Positions 31,004-39,414 of a DNA stretch of 64,000 nucleotides are shown one piece after another. A program made the translations under genes and the position numbers. Source of the stretch: a virus; IMG/VR virus record IMGVR_UViG_3300042339_000788, positions 1 through 64,000 of that record. One strand, 5' to 3'. The stretch's first letter is position 1; the number at the start of each line of letters is the position of its first letter. The notes under the pieces are model-generated. The model saw nothing but the letters and a program-made list of their open reading frames with translations, ran no database searches and was not told the origin of the DNA.

Positions 31004-31385
31004 TTTGTTTCCTTCTTTTTTTAGCTCTAAACTTTCTTGCATGTTCAAGATTTTCACTTGGTGTTACCCATTCAAGATTCGTTGTTTTATTGTTTCTGGT
31101 ATTCATATTTTTATGATTAACCTGAACATTTTTTTTCCTCGGTTTTTTTAAAAACATTTCAGCAACCAGCCTATGTAAATAATATTTTTTATTTGTACCA
31201 TCAGGTTTTAGTAATGTCACTCTACTATATTCAACAGCAGCGCTCATATCTCTCCATGATTTAATTTCGTTCCCTGTAACTGTGTTTAAAATCCTACCAC
31301 TTCTAGTGATTAAATACTTACCTTTAAATCCATCAATTTTAATTGGTTTTGCCGCTCTCTTGGGAAACCTTGTTAATGTTTTCAT
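30987..31385 (-). CDS. HNH homing endonuclease, 132 aa
   Basis: NUMOD4-like GFKGKYLITRSGRILN, then LHRLVAEMFL and VNHKNMNTRNNKTTNLEWVT, the HNH_3 core, followed by a very basic tail. Shorter than the other two HNH_3 proteins because the NUMOD1-like end is missing. Confidence 0.88.
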   Translation of the reverse strand: MKTLTRFPKRAAKPIKIDGFKGKYLITRSGRILNTVTGNEIKSWRDMSAAVEYSRVTLLKPDGTNKKYYLHRLVAEMFLKKPRKKNVQVNHKNMNTRNNKTTNLEWVTPSENLEHARKFRAKKRRKQNEKTN

Positions 31386-31464
31386 TTTGATATTATTTTA
31401 CTTTTTTAATAATAACAAAATATAATTAATAAAATTGTAAAAAACAAATATCTAATTGTATTTT

Positions 31465-32709
31465 TTAATCTTTTTTATCATCTGAAATAGCATCAACCCC
31501 GTCAATAATAAACTTAGAGCATTTAACTATAATATTTAAGTTCTTCATTATCTTTTCTTTATTTGCTTTCCATAGAACCAAATAAGTTGGATGTTGTGTA
31601 ACAGGTAGCTCAAAATATTTCATAATAGCATATGATACAGATTCGGCTTGTAACTCTTTCATTTCCCTGGTGTTAACTGTGTCATCATCAATATAGAATG
31701 GTGATTTTGTTTTCCAGTGTAATAATTCATGTGCCAATTCGTGTGCCAACGTACTTGCTTGACCAACACCAGAGATATCTGATGATAAATTGATATGTCC
31801 TCCGGCGCTATAACCTTTTTCTCCACCCTCAGCGTCAGATTTAGTTAGTTTAATCCCAAGTGTTTCAGCAAACCTACTCAACCTTTCAGTTAATTCATCT
31901 GCCACATCACTTGGTTCGTTATCAGCATACCATTTTGGCGTCTCTGGAACCTCGCCCTTATCATTTAATGGATATGTGTCTGAGATATCATATACCTTAC
32001 CCATTTTGAATCTGGTGATTGTTTTCCCTTTTCTAACAGCGTCATCCACACCGGTAAAATCTATATTGGATGTGTCACCTTCTTCACCTGATTTAACTTG
32101 CATTGGGAACCATATCCATATTACTGTTGCGCCTGTTTTAACTCCTCTATTTTTTTTCCTCCAGGTATTATACCCCGCAACACGCTGAGCGTCTTTCTTT
32201 TGTAAAAATATTAATAGTGAATTGGTTAAACTATAATTGTGAAACTTACTATAAAATGTTAGATAATTTCTGATTGCTGCATCCATTGCAACCTGATCTG
32301 TTGCATTAGCTAAATCATTGATATACAACTCTAACTGATCCATAATCACATTCTTTTTTGTTGGATCAACATCGGTATCCTGAATAAAAAGCTCAAGCAT
32401 TTCGAGATCTTCAATGATATTACGTATTTTGTTATGTGACTTGATGAGCCCATTAATTGCATCAAATTTATCATAACCACCAACCCAGTGACCAAGTTCA
32501 CCTTTCCACTCAAAACCTAATTTTCCAAATTCTTTATATAAACCATAGGTTTCATTCCCTCTTGCTCTCTTATCTTCTTTGTCAGAAAATATAATTAATC
32601 TATTGTTATCTGGATCTTTTTTAACAAAGATATCCTCATCAATTTGTGATTCCTTTAGCTTTGGCCAAATTTTGTGTAGCTGAGATTCGGTTATAATAAT
32701 CTTTTTCAT
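31465..32709 (-). CDS. ArdC-like antirestriction protein / zinc metallopeptidase, 414 aa
   Basis: Three parts. Residues 1-25 (MKKIIITESQLHKIWPKLKE) form a tag shared with two other proteins here. Residues about 145-205 (YSKFHNYSLTNSLLIFLQ, GYNTWRKKNRGVKTG, WIWFP) match the ArdC N-terminal ssDNA-binding domain. Residues 320-360 hold LAHELAHELLH (HExxH, 323-327) and ELQAES with the third-ligand Glu. ArdC of plasmids blocks restriction of incoming DNA. The tag suggests virion packaging (inference). The GATATTTAT-class element lies 4 bp before the ATG. Confidence 0.85.
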   Translation of the reverse strand: MKKIIITESQLHKIWPKLKESQIDEDIFVKKDPDNNRLIIFSDKEDKRARGNETYGLYKEFGKLGFEWKGELGHWVGGYDKFDAINGLIKSHNKIRNIIEDLEMLELFIQDTDVDPTKKNVIMDQLELYINDLANATDQVAMDAAIRNYLTFYSKFHNYSLTNSLLIFLQKKDAQRVAGYNTWRKKNRGVKTGATVIWIWFPMQVKSGEEGDTSNIDFTGVDDAVRKGKTITRFKMGKVYDISDTYPLNDKGEVPETPKWYADNEPSDVADELTERLSRFAETLGIKLTKSDAEGGEKGYSAGGHINLSSDISGVGQASTLAHELAHELLHWKTKSPFYIDDDTVNTREMKELQAESVSYAIMKYFELPVTQHPTYLVLWKANKEKIMKNLNIIVKCSKFIIDGVDAISDDKKD

Positions 32710-32713
32710 ACAT

Positions 32714-32722
32714 ATAAATATA
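32714..32722 (-). promoter_or_regulatory. Start-proximal TATATTTAT element
   Basis: Reads TATATTTAT on the minus strand, 4 bp before the ATG at 32709. Confidence 0.5.
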
Positions 32723-32745
32723 AAAAAACCCGGAATAATCCGGGT
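32722..32745 (-). terminator. Minus-strand intrinsic terminator after the DnaA-like gene
   Basis: ACCCGGA (32728-32734) pairs with TCCGGGT (32739-32745), loop ATAA; T7 follows on the minus strand. It lies 6 bp after the stop at 32752. Confidence 0.85.
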
Positions 32746-32751
32746 CTTATA

Positions 32752-33168
32752 TTATCTATTATCCTTGATATCGATATAGTTATGGTGAAAATCGGTTCCT
32801 AGCTTGTTAAGAATTAGTCTAGCTCTCAACCTAAATAGATCATCATACTGACAATGATCCTTAAATTTGAGTAACTGGTGTCTTATTGTTGTGTGATCTC
32901 TATCACCCAGAATCTTGCCAATTGAAACAAGGGTCATGTTTAGTTTAATTTTTAAAGCACCGGATAAAAGTTTTCTACTATTAACGATTTCTGTTTTTCT
33001 AGACACAGACGATAACTCTTCTAGAGTAACATTACCTTCTTTACAAATTACCTCGATGATTTCTTCTTTTGTCATAATTGTTTTTTCATAGTTAAGATAA
33101 GGGTATGTTTCTTTAGAAAGCCCAGCCGTTTTTAAGCCGGGGAAACTGTAGGGGCTAATCATTTCCAT
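32752..33168 (-). CDS. Stand-alone DnaA domain IV-like DNA-binding protein, 138 aa
   Basis: Residues 32-130 match the C-terminal DNA-binding domain of DnaA: a TKEEIIEVICKEGNVTLEEL helix pair, then SIGKILGDRDHTTIRHQLLK, the DnaA-box recognition signature (GxRDHTT). No AAA+ domain is present. The N-terminus has ISPYSFPGLKT. The promoter at 33184-33215 leaves a leader of about 9 nt to the ATG at 33168, favouring it over 33075. It probably binds TTATnCACA boxes, perhaps those at 14.93 kb. Confidence 0.88.
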   Translation of the reverse strand: MEMISPYSFPGLKTAGLSKETYPYLNYEKTIMTKEEIIEVICKEGNVTLEELSSVSRKTEIVNSRKLLSGALKIKLNMTLVSIGKILGDRDHTTIRHQLLKFKDHCQYDDLFRLRARLILNKLGTDFHHNYIDIKDNR

Positions 33169-33183
33169 ATTTTCATGTTTTCA

Positions 33184-33215
33184 CAAATATATTCACATTT
33201 GTGATTCCACCCAAA
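33184..33215 (-). promoter_or_regulatory. Bacteroidota-type promoter for the DnaA-like gene
   Basis: Minus strand TTTG (33215-33212), 20-bp spacer, TATATTTG (33191-33184); both boxes fit fully. Confidence 0.75.
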
Positions 33216-33222
33216 TATATTT

Positions 33223-33840
33223 TTAGAATGGCATCTCATCTAAAACTCCATATACTGATGGTTTTTCATTAAATCTATTTGTAACAATTCTATAAATGTT
33301 TCTAGTTAGTTCTATATCATATTCAGCATTGTGTAATTTAGATTCATCTATCTCAATACCAACCGCTCTAGCTGTAGACATCAACTTAAAATTTTCCATA
33401 CCAACACGTACATCCGCTAGATATTCTGATGCCAGGACCATTACATCAATAGTGTTACCCCAGAACCATGAATTAAAATAATCATCTTTTTGATGTCTCA
33501 CATAAAACTCTCTCAAAAATGCATTATCAAACGCCGCGTTATTATATCCAACAAGAAACATTTTGTCTTTCTTATCAAACTTTTTAACATACCTTGACAA
33601 CATTCGCATAAACTCTGCGAATACCTCTTCAGCTGGCGGATAAGCCATGATCTGTTCTTCGGTGACGTTAGATGTCTCCAGGGCTTTTGGAACGATTACA
33701 GCACCTTCAAATGGCTTAATTTTAAAGTTAAATGACTCGATAATTGTACCATCGAGTTCAATACAACCAGAGAACTGGTGAATAGCATTAGTTTTGTAAT
33801 CTAACCCTGTTGTTTCTAAGTCAAAGAATAGCTTTTTCAT
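33223..33840 (-). CDS. DEDDh exonuclease (RNase T/DnaQ-like), 205 aa
   Basis: Exo I KLFFDLETTGLD (4-13), Exo II VGYNNAAFDNAFL, Exo III KLHNAEYDIELTRNI give the DEDDh set. Length and order fit RNase T/DnaQ-like single-domain exonucleases. It is one of three such enzymes in the leftward block. It directly follows the gene at 33842. Confidence 0.9.
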   Translation of the reverse strand: MKKLFFDLETTGLDYKTNAIHQFSGCIELDGTIIESFNFKIKPFEGAVIVPKALETSNVTEEQIMAYPPAEEVFAEFMRMLSRYVKKFDKKDKMFLVGYNNAAFDNAFLREFYVRHQKDDYFNSWFWGNTIDVMVLASEYLADVRVGMENFKLMSTARAVGIEIDESKLHNAEYDIELTRNIYRIVTNRFNEKPSVYGVLDEMPF

Positions 33841-33841
33841 G

Positions 33842-34312
33842 TTATTGTTTTTTTATGCACCAGATCCTTAAGTCTGATAGTTTAGATATGATTGGACGTT
33901 GTGTTTTGGGTGACACCATAATAACCTGGTCATCCTCTAGTATGTCTCGTAAGATCCATTTTGCTACAGGATTAGCCCAGGTTGTGGTGTACTCATTACC
34001 TATCTTGATTTCTTTTGGTTCCTCTTTAATGTAAAGATTTTCAACAACATCAACATTTTCTTTCCAATGAATAAAATCTAATTTAAAGTGTTTACACAAT
34101 TTTCTTAAGAAAGTGTCTTTAGATTCAATTGTTGTTCTATTGGCGGTCATATTAAAGACCTTGAAAACATATGGGTTGTTCTTTATTGGAACTAAATCAA
34201 TTAGGAAACTAATTTTAGCTGTATCAACTACAATCTGATCCTTAGCGAAATCTCGATAAGGGATATTGTATTTTTTAAATAAATCAATGTTTCTGATTGG
34301 TTGACTCGCCAT
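33842..34312 (-). CDS. Hypothetical protein, 156 aa
   Basis: Starts MASQPIRNIDLFKKYNIPYR; alpha/beta, basic C-terminus. No family recognised. It heads the pair with the exonuclease at 33223 and is separated by one base. Confidence 0.7.
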   Translation of the reverse strand: MASQPIRNIDLFKKYNIPYRDFAKDQIVVDTAKISFLIDLVPIKNNPYVFKVFNMTANRTTIESKDTFLRKLCKHFKLDFIHWKENVDVVENLYIKEEPKEIKIGNEYTTTWANPVAKWILRDILEDDQVIMVSPKTQRPIISKLSDLRIWCIKKQ

Positions 34313-34354
34313 TATATTAATATAGTGAAAAAAAATTGTAACTCAAAATAATAT

Positions 34355-34831
34355 TTAATCCTCTTTTGATCTATCCCATTTAGCTTTCCTAGCCGCAGGT
34401 GACATAACCCATCGCTCATCAATTGTATGTTTAGTGGTGGCGAAGATACATGTTGTTGGTTGCTTAGAATTCTTTAAGTAATTGTTGATATATCCCATTA
34501 TATTATGAGCACCTATTGGATTAGCTGAGTGCACATATATTTGAGGTAACGGTATATTGTGTGTCATGCTTTCTGACACCAAAAACTTTGCGGCATCATA
34601 ACCGGTCTTCTCGTATATATTACTATAATCTAATGTTGAATTATTTTTAACGTTAGTATAGTATTCAACCATCGCTTGTTCGCCTAGATCGTGATCTAAG
34701 GATATAACTTCAAATGATGCGAGGCCATATCGTTTTATTTCAGCAACAAATTCCTCGTAACTCCTGACTAATATCCAATGATCACCAACAGGTATTCTAA
34801 CATCATCCAGGTACAAATATTTTTTTTCCAT
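34355..34831 (-). CDS. Cyclic-phosphate processing receiver-domain protein, 158 aa
   Basis: LYLDDVRIPVGDHWILVRSY, then EVISLDHDLG, a TGYDAAKFLV helix, PQIYVHSANPIGAHNIMGYI. This is the cyclic-phosphate processing receiver domain, a receiver-like fold with LDDxR, SLDHDLG and HSxNP motifs, predicted in the family to act in RNA end repair. It stands alone here, 9 bp from the DNA glycosylase-like gene. Confidence 0.8.
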   Translation of the reverse strand: MEKKYLYLDDVRIPVGDHWILVRSYEEFVAEIKRYGLASFEVISLDHDLGEQAMVEYYTNVKNNSTLDYSNIYEKTGYDAAKFLVSESMTHNIPLPQIYVHSANPIGAHNIMGYINNYLKNSKQPTTCIFATTKHTIDERWVMSPAARKAKWDRSKED

Positions 34832-34840
34832 TTTTTTTAA

Positions 34841-35335
34841 TTAAGCATATGTCGAGTCAAGATAAGTTACGGAATCACTTCCAGAATATTGTAGATACCA
34901 GTTACCGTTTTCATCTAACCATGCGTATGGTTCATTCGGGCTAACTTCATCTTGCCAACCATATTTTGAATAGAACTCATAATCTTTTCTAAGTAAATTT
35001 GCTCTATGTGATAGATAGAAAACCGGATTATTAATCCAATCAGGCAATGGAACACAACCATTATGTTCCTCGACTTCCATATTATTTTTAAATCCTCTTT
35101 CTTCCCATACCATTAATGATATGTTAAAATATTCTTTCAATGCATTCTCATATCCACGCCACATTCTAACACAAGGGTGATTTAACCAACCTTTATATGG
35201 CTCTCCATCTTTTCTTGGTCTGTTCAACAAAACATTTAATATTTGTTTCGCTTCAACTCTTTGTTTTCCTAATCTTTTATTATCCAAAGATTTTAATGAA
35301 TCATAAAAACTCGGATAGGTCATGAATGTTTGCAT
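34841..35335 (-). CDS. Pyrimidine-dimer DNA glycosylase-like protein, 164 aa
   Basis: From MQTFMTYPSFYDSLKSLDNK, then RLGKQRVEAKQIL and WLNHPCVRMWRGYENALKEY, the protein matches the pyrimidine dimer DNA glycosylase/MSMEG_6728-like family. A longer in-frame start at 35398 would overlap the SPFH gene by 56 bp and add hydrophobic residues, so I prefer 35335. Repair of UV damage in phage DNA is the likely role, but family members are poorly tested. Confidence 0.75.
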   Translation of the reverse strand: MQTFMTYPSFYDSLKSLDNKRLGKQRVEAKQILNVLLNRPRKDGEPYKGWLNHPCVRMWRGYENALKEYFNISLMVWEERGFKNNMEVEEHNGCVPLPDWINNPVFYLSHRANLLRKDYEFYSKYGWQDEVSPNEPYAWLDENGNWYLQYSGSDSVTYLDSTYA

Positions 35336-35342
35336 AATATTG

Positions 35343-36257
35343 TTAGTTAACTGGTTTATATAATATAGGAGCTGTGCCGTAAACAGGAAGTTTACCATCC
35401 CATTTGTTTATATATTCTAATTGTAATAATAGTGGTGTTAATGTAACTTGCTTCATTCTATTTGCTTCGGCCTCGGCCTTAGCTGATGTTAGCATAGCCT
35501 GAGCGTTACCCTCTGCTGTTGCCACTTTAATCTTAGCTTCTGCTTCTGCTTGTTTAACTTTATTCTCTGCCATCAACGCACCTTGAACAGCATTGTTCTT
35601 GGCCTCAATTGCTTTCTTAAATGTTTCAGGATAAACCAAGTTAGATGTCAACTGATTAATAATAAAACCTTCTGGTAACAAACTAGCGTCTAATGTTGCT
35701 CTTACTTTTGTTTCAAACAATTGACGATTACTAATCAATTCTTCTGCAGTATAAAAGTTTGCTGTCATTCTGAATGCATCATAAATGTTTGTCTTTAAAA
35801 AACCATCTTCGATTTCACCTAAACTTCTGCGGTACTTAGCGAAGATCGATGGTACCTTCTCGCGCTTAACAGAATAGTTTACGATTGGAGAAATGTGAAA
35901 CTCACTACCGTCTTTTGAGTTTACAATGAATGCATTCTCTCCGGAATATTCTTTATGTTGAATGTATGTTGGGAACTCGTAGATATTATGTGTAATTGGA
36001 TTATAGAAGACCATTCCGGTAACTTCTGTCACATCACTAACACCTTTGTTATCACCATAGAGGTTCACTTTAACACCCACATGTCCAGCATCAATTCTCT
36101 CGCAAGAGAAAAATAACATTGTTAATAGAAAGAATCCCAATACTGCTGCTCCGATTGTTTTCATAAGTTTTTTTCTTTTTAATTGTTGTTCTAATTTTAA
36201 TTGTTCACGTTGTTTTTCTTGACGAATGTATCGTTCTTCAAATGATTCTAGTGCCAT
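35343..36257 (-). CDS. SPFH/prohibitin-like membrane protein, 304 aa
   Basis: A charged N-terminus, a membrane segment (about 34-50, TIGAAVLGFFLLTMLFFS), then an SPFH domain (GHVGVKVNLYGDNKGVSDVT through about 210). The Ala/Glu/Lys coiled coil (AENKVKQAEAEAKIKVATAE) is typical of band-7 proteins. Such proteins form large membrane rings or microdomains and hold proteases in bacteria. A phage copy may protect or reorganise the host membrane (inference). It is one base downstream of the membrane gene at 36259. Confidence 0.9.
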   Translation of the reverse strand: MALESFEERYIRQEKQREQLKLEQQLKRKKLMKTIGAAVLGFFLLTMLFFSCERIDAGHVGVKVNLYGDNKGVSDVTEVTGMVFYNPITHNIYEFPTYIQHKEYSGENAFIVNSKDGSEFHISPIVNYSVKREKVPSIFAKYRRSLGEIEDGFLKTNIYDAFRMTANFYTAEELISNRQLFETKVRATLDASLLPEGFIINQLTSNLVYPETFKKAIEAKNNAVQGALMAENKVKQAEAEAKIKVATAEGNAQAMLTSAKAEAEANRMKQVTLTPLLLQLEYINKWDGKLPVYGTAPILYKPVN

Positions 36258-36258
36258 A

Positions 36259-36678
36259 TTATTTTTTATTTATTGACTTTACAACCTTACTATGTGGTTT
36301 CATTGGAAACTCCGGTTTGGGGTTTTTCTTTCTGGTTTTTACAAATGGTTCATCACTCTTAACACCATCAAATTGTTTAGTGTTTCTTTTCTTTTTAAGA
36401 ATTTCTTCTTTGGGAATGTAATCTAATTCGGTTTCACCCAACTTAATTTCATCAAGAGATGATTCAAAAATGTTTTTAAAGCGAGCAAAATAACCTGGAG
36501 CTAAATAAATGAATAGCAACGTTGTTACAATACCGATTAATGCTGAAATTATATTTAATATTGTATTTGGTTCCGTTAATCCAGGAAACACAATGAATTC
36601 AAATACTAATACAATCCCAATAACCATTCCAACAAGATCTAACATGCCAGAATTAAAAAATGTTTTTATCTTTTTCAT
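36259..36678 (-). CDS. Two-pass membrane protein, 139 aa
   Basis: Two hydrophobic segments (MLDLVGMVIGIVLVFEFIVF and IISALIGIVTTLLFIYLA), then a basic, charged cytoplasmic tail. No family recognised. Its coupling to the SPFH gene suggests a joint membrane role, as band-7 proteins often have small membrane partners. Confidence 0.65.
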   Translation of the reverse strand: MKKIKTFFNSGMLDLVGMVIGIVLVFEFIVFPGLTEPNTILNIISALIGIVTTLLFIYLAPGYFARFKNIFESSLDEIKLGETELDYIPKEEILKKKRNTKQFDGVKSDEPFVKTRKKNPKPEFPMKPHSKVVKSINKK

Positions 36679-36691
36679 AACTTATTTTTTT

Positions 36692-37003
36692 TTAATATAA
36701 ATCTTCAGAATATAATTCCTTAAATGTTGTGTCTGATATAATTTGGTTAGCCTCTCTTGCTATTTTCATACCCTCATATCTATCCACAAATCTATTGGTA
36801 TTTGTAACAAATCCCTGAACCGATTCTCCGGCACAATCTTCACCATTTGTACAAGTCCTTTTACCTAATAAAATCACCATAGTACGGATAATATCAGCAT
36901 GTCTATGTCCTTCTACAACTAAACCTGTTTCAATGTTTATAGGTTTGTATTTGGGAGTTGGTATATCCTTATACCAAATTGCTGCACAATATATTCTTTC
37001 CAT
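36692..37003 (-). CDS. Hypothetical protein, 103 aa
   Basis: Starts MERIYCAAIWYKDIPTPKYK and contains VVEGHRHADIIRTM and QGFVTNTNRFVDRYEGMKIA. This is a pattern I know from phage proteins with no assigned function. The GHRH motif could bind metal. It is followed by another phage-type small gene. Confidence 0.7.
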   Translation of the reverse strand: MERIYCAAIWYKDIPTPKYKPINIETGLVVEGHRHADIIRTMVILLGKRTCTNGEDCAGESVQGFVTNTNRFVDRYEGMKIAREANQIISDTTFKELYSEDLY

Positions 37004-37013
37004 AACTTATTTT

Positions 37014-37202
37014 TTAATCTTCTTCGTCAATCACCCATTCTGCATGACATCCACCACCCTCACCATTATCATATAATTTTTTACAGTCATCACAAAAGTG
37101 AGATGCCGCATACTCCCAAGCTTCTTCACTAGAATTAAACCCACCCTTAGATGGGTCACCAAAATCAGATGCGGGCATATAAATTGCTTCCCATTTTTTC
37201 AT
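37014..37202 (-). CDS. Hypothetical Cys-containing protein, 62 aa
   Basis: MKKWEAIYMPASDFGDPSKG, then HFCDDCKKLYDNGEGGGCHA. Three Cys and one His could form a zinc site. Acidic C-terminus. No family recognised. Confidence 0.65.
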   Translation of the reverse strand: MKKWEAIYMPASDFGDPSKGGFNSSEEAWEYAASHFCDDCKKLYDNGEGGGCHAEWVIDEED

Positions 37203-37205
37203 TTT

Positions 37206-37310
37206 CTAAAATTTACCCCATTGGGATTTATCTCGGTTTTGTTCGGCAATTTTAATACCTAACCAAATCTCGTTAAATAATTGTTTAACCTTGTTAATTA
37301 TTAATTTCAT
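37206..37310 (-). CDS. Very small basic protein, 34 aa
   Basis: ATG at 37310, stop at 37206, filling the gap with 3-bp spacing to the next gene. MKLIINKVKQLFNEIWLGIK then a short basic tail; a single amphipathic helix. Tentative as a gene. Confidence 0.45.
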   Translation of the reverse strand: MKLIINKVKQLFNEIWLGIKIAEQNRDKSQWGKF

Positions 37311-37345
37311 AATCTAATATAACTAAAATAATCCGAAATAAAAAA

Positions 37346-38014
37346 TTATTGATCAACATTTTGCATATCGTCCATATGATGATCATCAACACCAAGCTCG
37401 AAACCAATTTCTCTTTTCTTCATATCATTTAATATTTTTTTCAAATCATATGGCGCGAACTCTGGGTTACCATCCATCCCCACGTCCATTCTACGTCCAT
37501 TACCGAACTTTTTATGGTTAGGTAGGTGACAATGGCCATGAAGGTGAACACGTCCCTTACGAAGCCCATTCCACGATGCAATTGGATAGTGACACATCTC
37601 AATTGTTTCACCTTGATATGAAAATTGTTCGAACCAACTCACACTTAAGAATTTACTTCTGATCTTATCTCTGTTTCTGTCGATGTGATGGTCGTGATTA
37701 CCTAATACCAAATGTATATTCTTGCAAATTAGTCTATTGTGAAACTCCTCAATGTTTTCAAACCCACCGAATGACCAATCACCCAAATGAATTAACACAT
37801 CATCTTGACCAACAACTTCGTTGATGTTATTAACAATCGCCGAATTCATCTTATCGAGAGTTTCGAAGTTTCTTGTTTGTGATTCGGGAACAGAACCATC
37901 TGGCATTCTCCAATTGGTCACACCTCTACATATGTTTTTATGATTGTAGTGTGTGTCGGATGTTATCCAAACTTTAATATCGTTATCTATCTTAATCATA
38001 CTAACAAAAATCAT
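37346..38014 (-). CDS. Calcineurin-like metallophosphoesterase, 222 aa
   Basis: WITSDTHYNHKNICRG, IHLGDWSFGG, VLGNHDHH, CHYPIASW and HLHGHCHLP are the metal-binding motifs of the calcineurin-like superfamily in order. The SDTHxxH start is typical of phage and bacterial YfcE/Icc-like enzymes. Substrate unknown. It overlaps the upstream gene by 14 bp. Confidence 0.88.
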   Translation of the reverse strand: MIFVSMIKIDNDIKVWITSDTHYNHKNICRGVTNWRMPDGSVPESQTRNFETLDKMNSAIVNNINEVVGQDDVLIHLGDWSFGGFENIEEFHNRLICKNIHLVLGNHDHHIDRNRDKIRSKFLSVSWFEQFSYQGETIEMCHYPIASWNGLRKGRVHLHGHCHLPNHKKFGNGRRMDVGMDGNPEFAPYDLKKILNDMKKREIGFELGVDDHHMDDMQNVDQ

Positions 38015-38501
38015 CTGATGATGAAACTCTTAATCCGTCTATAATTCTATCGTCATATTTAGGGTCATCAAAAAATGAACCGGCTCCTTTTGAACGTTGT
38101 TCTTTTCTGTAGTCTTGATTTACAACCCAACCATCTGGTTCACCCCAATCAAGTGCCATTATAATAAACTCTTCAACATTACATTCATCACCATACTCAT
38201 CCACAACTCTACCTGAACGAATAAACTCTAATAGAGTTTCTTTATCTTGATAATATTTCTCCTTGTGAAAATTCCAACAGAATTTCCAACCGGAACTTCT
38301 TTTACCTAAATGTATATTGGTATCTTCTAAAAACATTTCCCATGGTGAAAACCATTCCCATTCTTTTCTTGGACTGATGAATTTAAATCCACTCTCAACA
38401 TTCTCAGGTGATAAATCAAGATTATTCACAAACCCAATTAAGGTTTGTTTACGAGATTCCATTTCCTCTACGGTTGGTATGCGATAGTAGTTAGTCCCCA
38501 T
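38001..38501 (-). CDS. Phage protein of the MGTNYY type, 166 aa
   Basis: MGTNYYRIPTVEEMESRKQT is a recurring phage N-terminus; NIHLGKRSSGWKFCWNFH carries the conserved HxGKxSxGWxF core. Members occur in many tailed phages; no function is known. Its start overlaps the lipoprotein gene by 11 bp. Confidence 0.7.
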   Translation of the reverse strand: MGTNYYRIPTVEEMESRKQTLIGFVNNLDLSPENVESGFKFISPRKEWEWFSPWEMFLEDTNIHLGKRSSGWKFCWNFHKEKYYQDKETLLEFIRSGRVVDEYGDECNVEEFIIMALDWGEPDGWVVNQDYRKEQRSKGAGSFFDDPKYDDRIIDGLRVSSSDDFC

Positions 38502-38754
38502 AGTTAATATATTTTGGATGTTTCATTTGTTTTATGAATTGTTTCTTAACAATCCACTCTTTTATTTCTTCGTTTGCCGTTTCTAATGTTGGATATGCAA
38601 AACGGGATTCTTCCCATCTTAACCCAACCCTTTGTGTTGGTATATAGAAAACATGATCATCATTATGACGAATCACAAGAACTTTATAATTAACACACGA
38701 TTGTACCGATAACACTCCCATTATCGATACCACTAATAAAATTATTTTTTTCAT
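38491..38754 (-). CDS. Small lipoprotein, 87 aa
   Basis: MKKIILLVVSIMGVLSVQSC ends in lipobox SVQSC (Cys20). The mature part is about 67 residues with no recognised domain. Second small lipoprotein of the block. Confidence 0.7.
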   Translation of the reverse strand: MKKIILLVVSIMGVLSVQSCVNYKVLVIRHNDDHVFYIPTQRVGLRWEESRFAYPTLETANEEIKEWIVKKQFIKQMKHPKYINYGD

Positions 38755-38755
38755 C

Positions 38756-39412
38756 TTAATAAAACTTTCTTAATAATTCAATCACATCCCATGCATCTTC
38801 CAATGCATTATGTGTAACAATACCTTCAATATTCATTCTTTCCTTACAAGTTATAAGTGATGGTAATGATGTGTCATTAGTCCAATCAACACAAAGGATC
38901 GCCGGGTCTAAAACTCTTTGTCGAGTTCTAATTAACTTCTGCCACCATGGTAACTCTTGTAAGAATAGTTTATCAAATGTTCCAAAGTTCTTGCCAGCAA
39001 CATTTAATGTAATTGGTTTAGTTTTCCCATCGATAATTGGTGTTAATTTTCCATTTATATGTGTTGATGGTGAATCTAAAGTTGAATAACCATTACTCCA
39101 AAGAAACTTATAAAATTCTTTCACAACATCGTCCTCCTCATAGAAGTTATATCCACTATTACTGTTTAACATTCCCCTAACTTCATCTGTTCCCTCAAGA
39201 TATTCACCCATCAAAGAAATAATTTCTTTGTTCATTGTGATTGCTCTTGGCGACCCCTGAATGTTATTCTGAAGAACTATTGCGTTGAACTTTGGTAGTT
39301 CTTCGTATGGTAATTTGTTATTAGTGTCCTCGATGATAGCCCCAATAGAGAGGACATGATTCATATCATGATTCAGTCCCGAAGTCTCAATGTCAATTGA
39401 TACGTATTTCAT
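38756..39412 (-). CDS. DEDDh-like exonuclease, 218 aa
   Basis: Exo I KYVSIDIETSGLN; a middle GKNFGTFDKLFL (Exo II); VTHNALEDAWDVIELL near the end (Exo III with His and Asp). This gives the DEDDh set. It is the third DnaQ-like enzyme of the block and differs from the other two by the VDWTND-containing insertion. It is one base from the lipoprotein gene. Confidence 0.85.
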   Translation of the reverse strand: MKYVSIDIETSGLNHDMNHVLSIGAIIEDTNNKLPYEELPKFNAIVLQNNIQGSPRAITMNKEIISLMGEYLEGTDEVRGMLNSNSGYNFYEEDDVVKEFYKFLWSNGYSTLDSPSTHINGKLTPIIDGKTKPITLNVAGKNFGTFDKLFLQELPWWQKLIRTRQRVLDPAILCVDWTNDTSLPSLITCKERMNIEGIVTHNALEDAWDVIELLRKFY

Positions 39413-39414
39413 AA

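Noticed and set aside
38420-38435. TTATTCACA as a DnaA box
   Set aside because: A single match inside a coding region without a second site; expected by chance.
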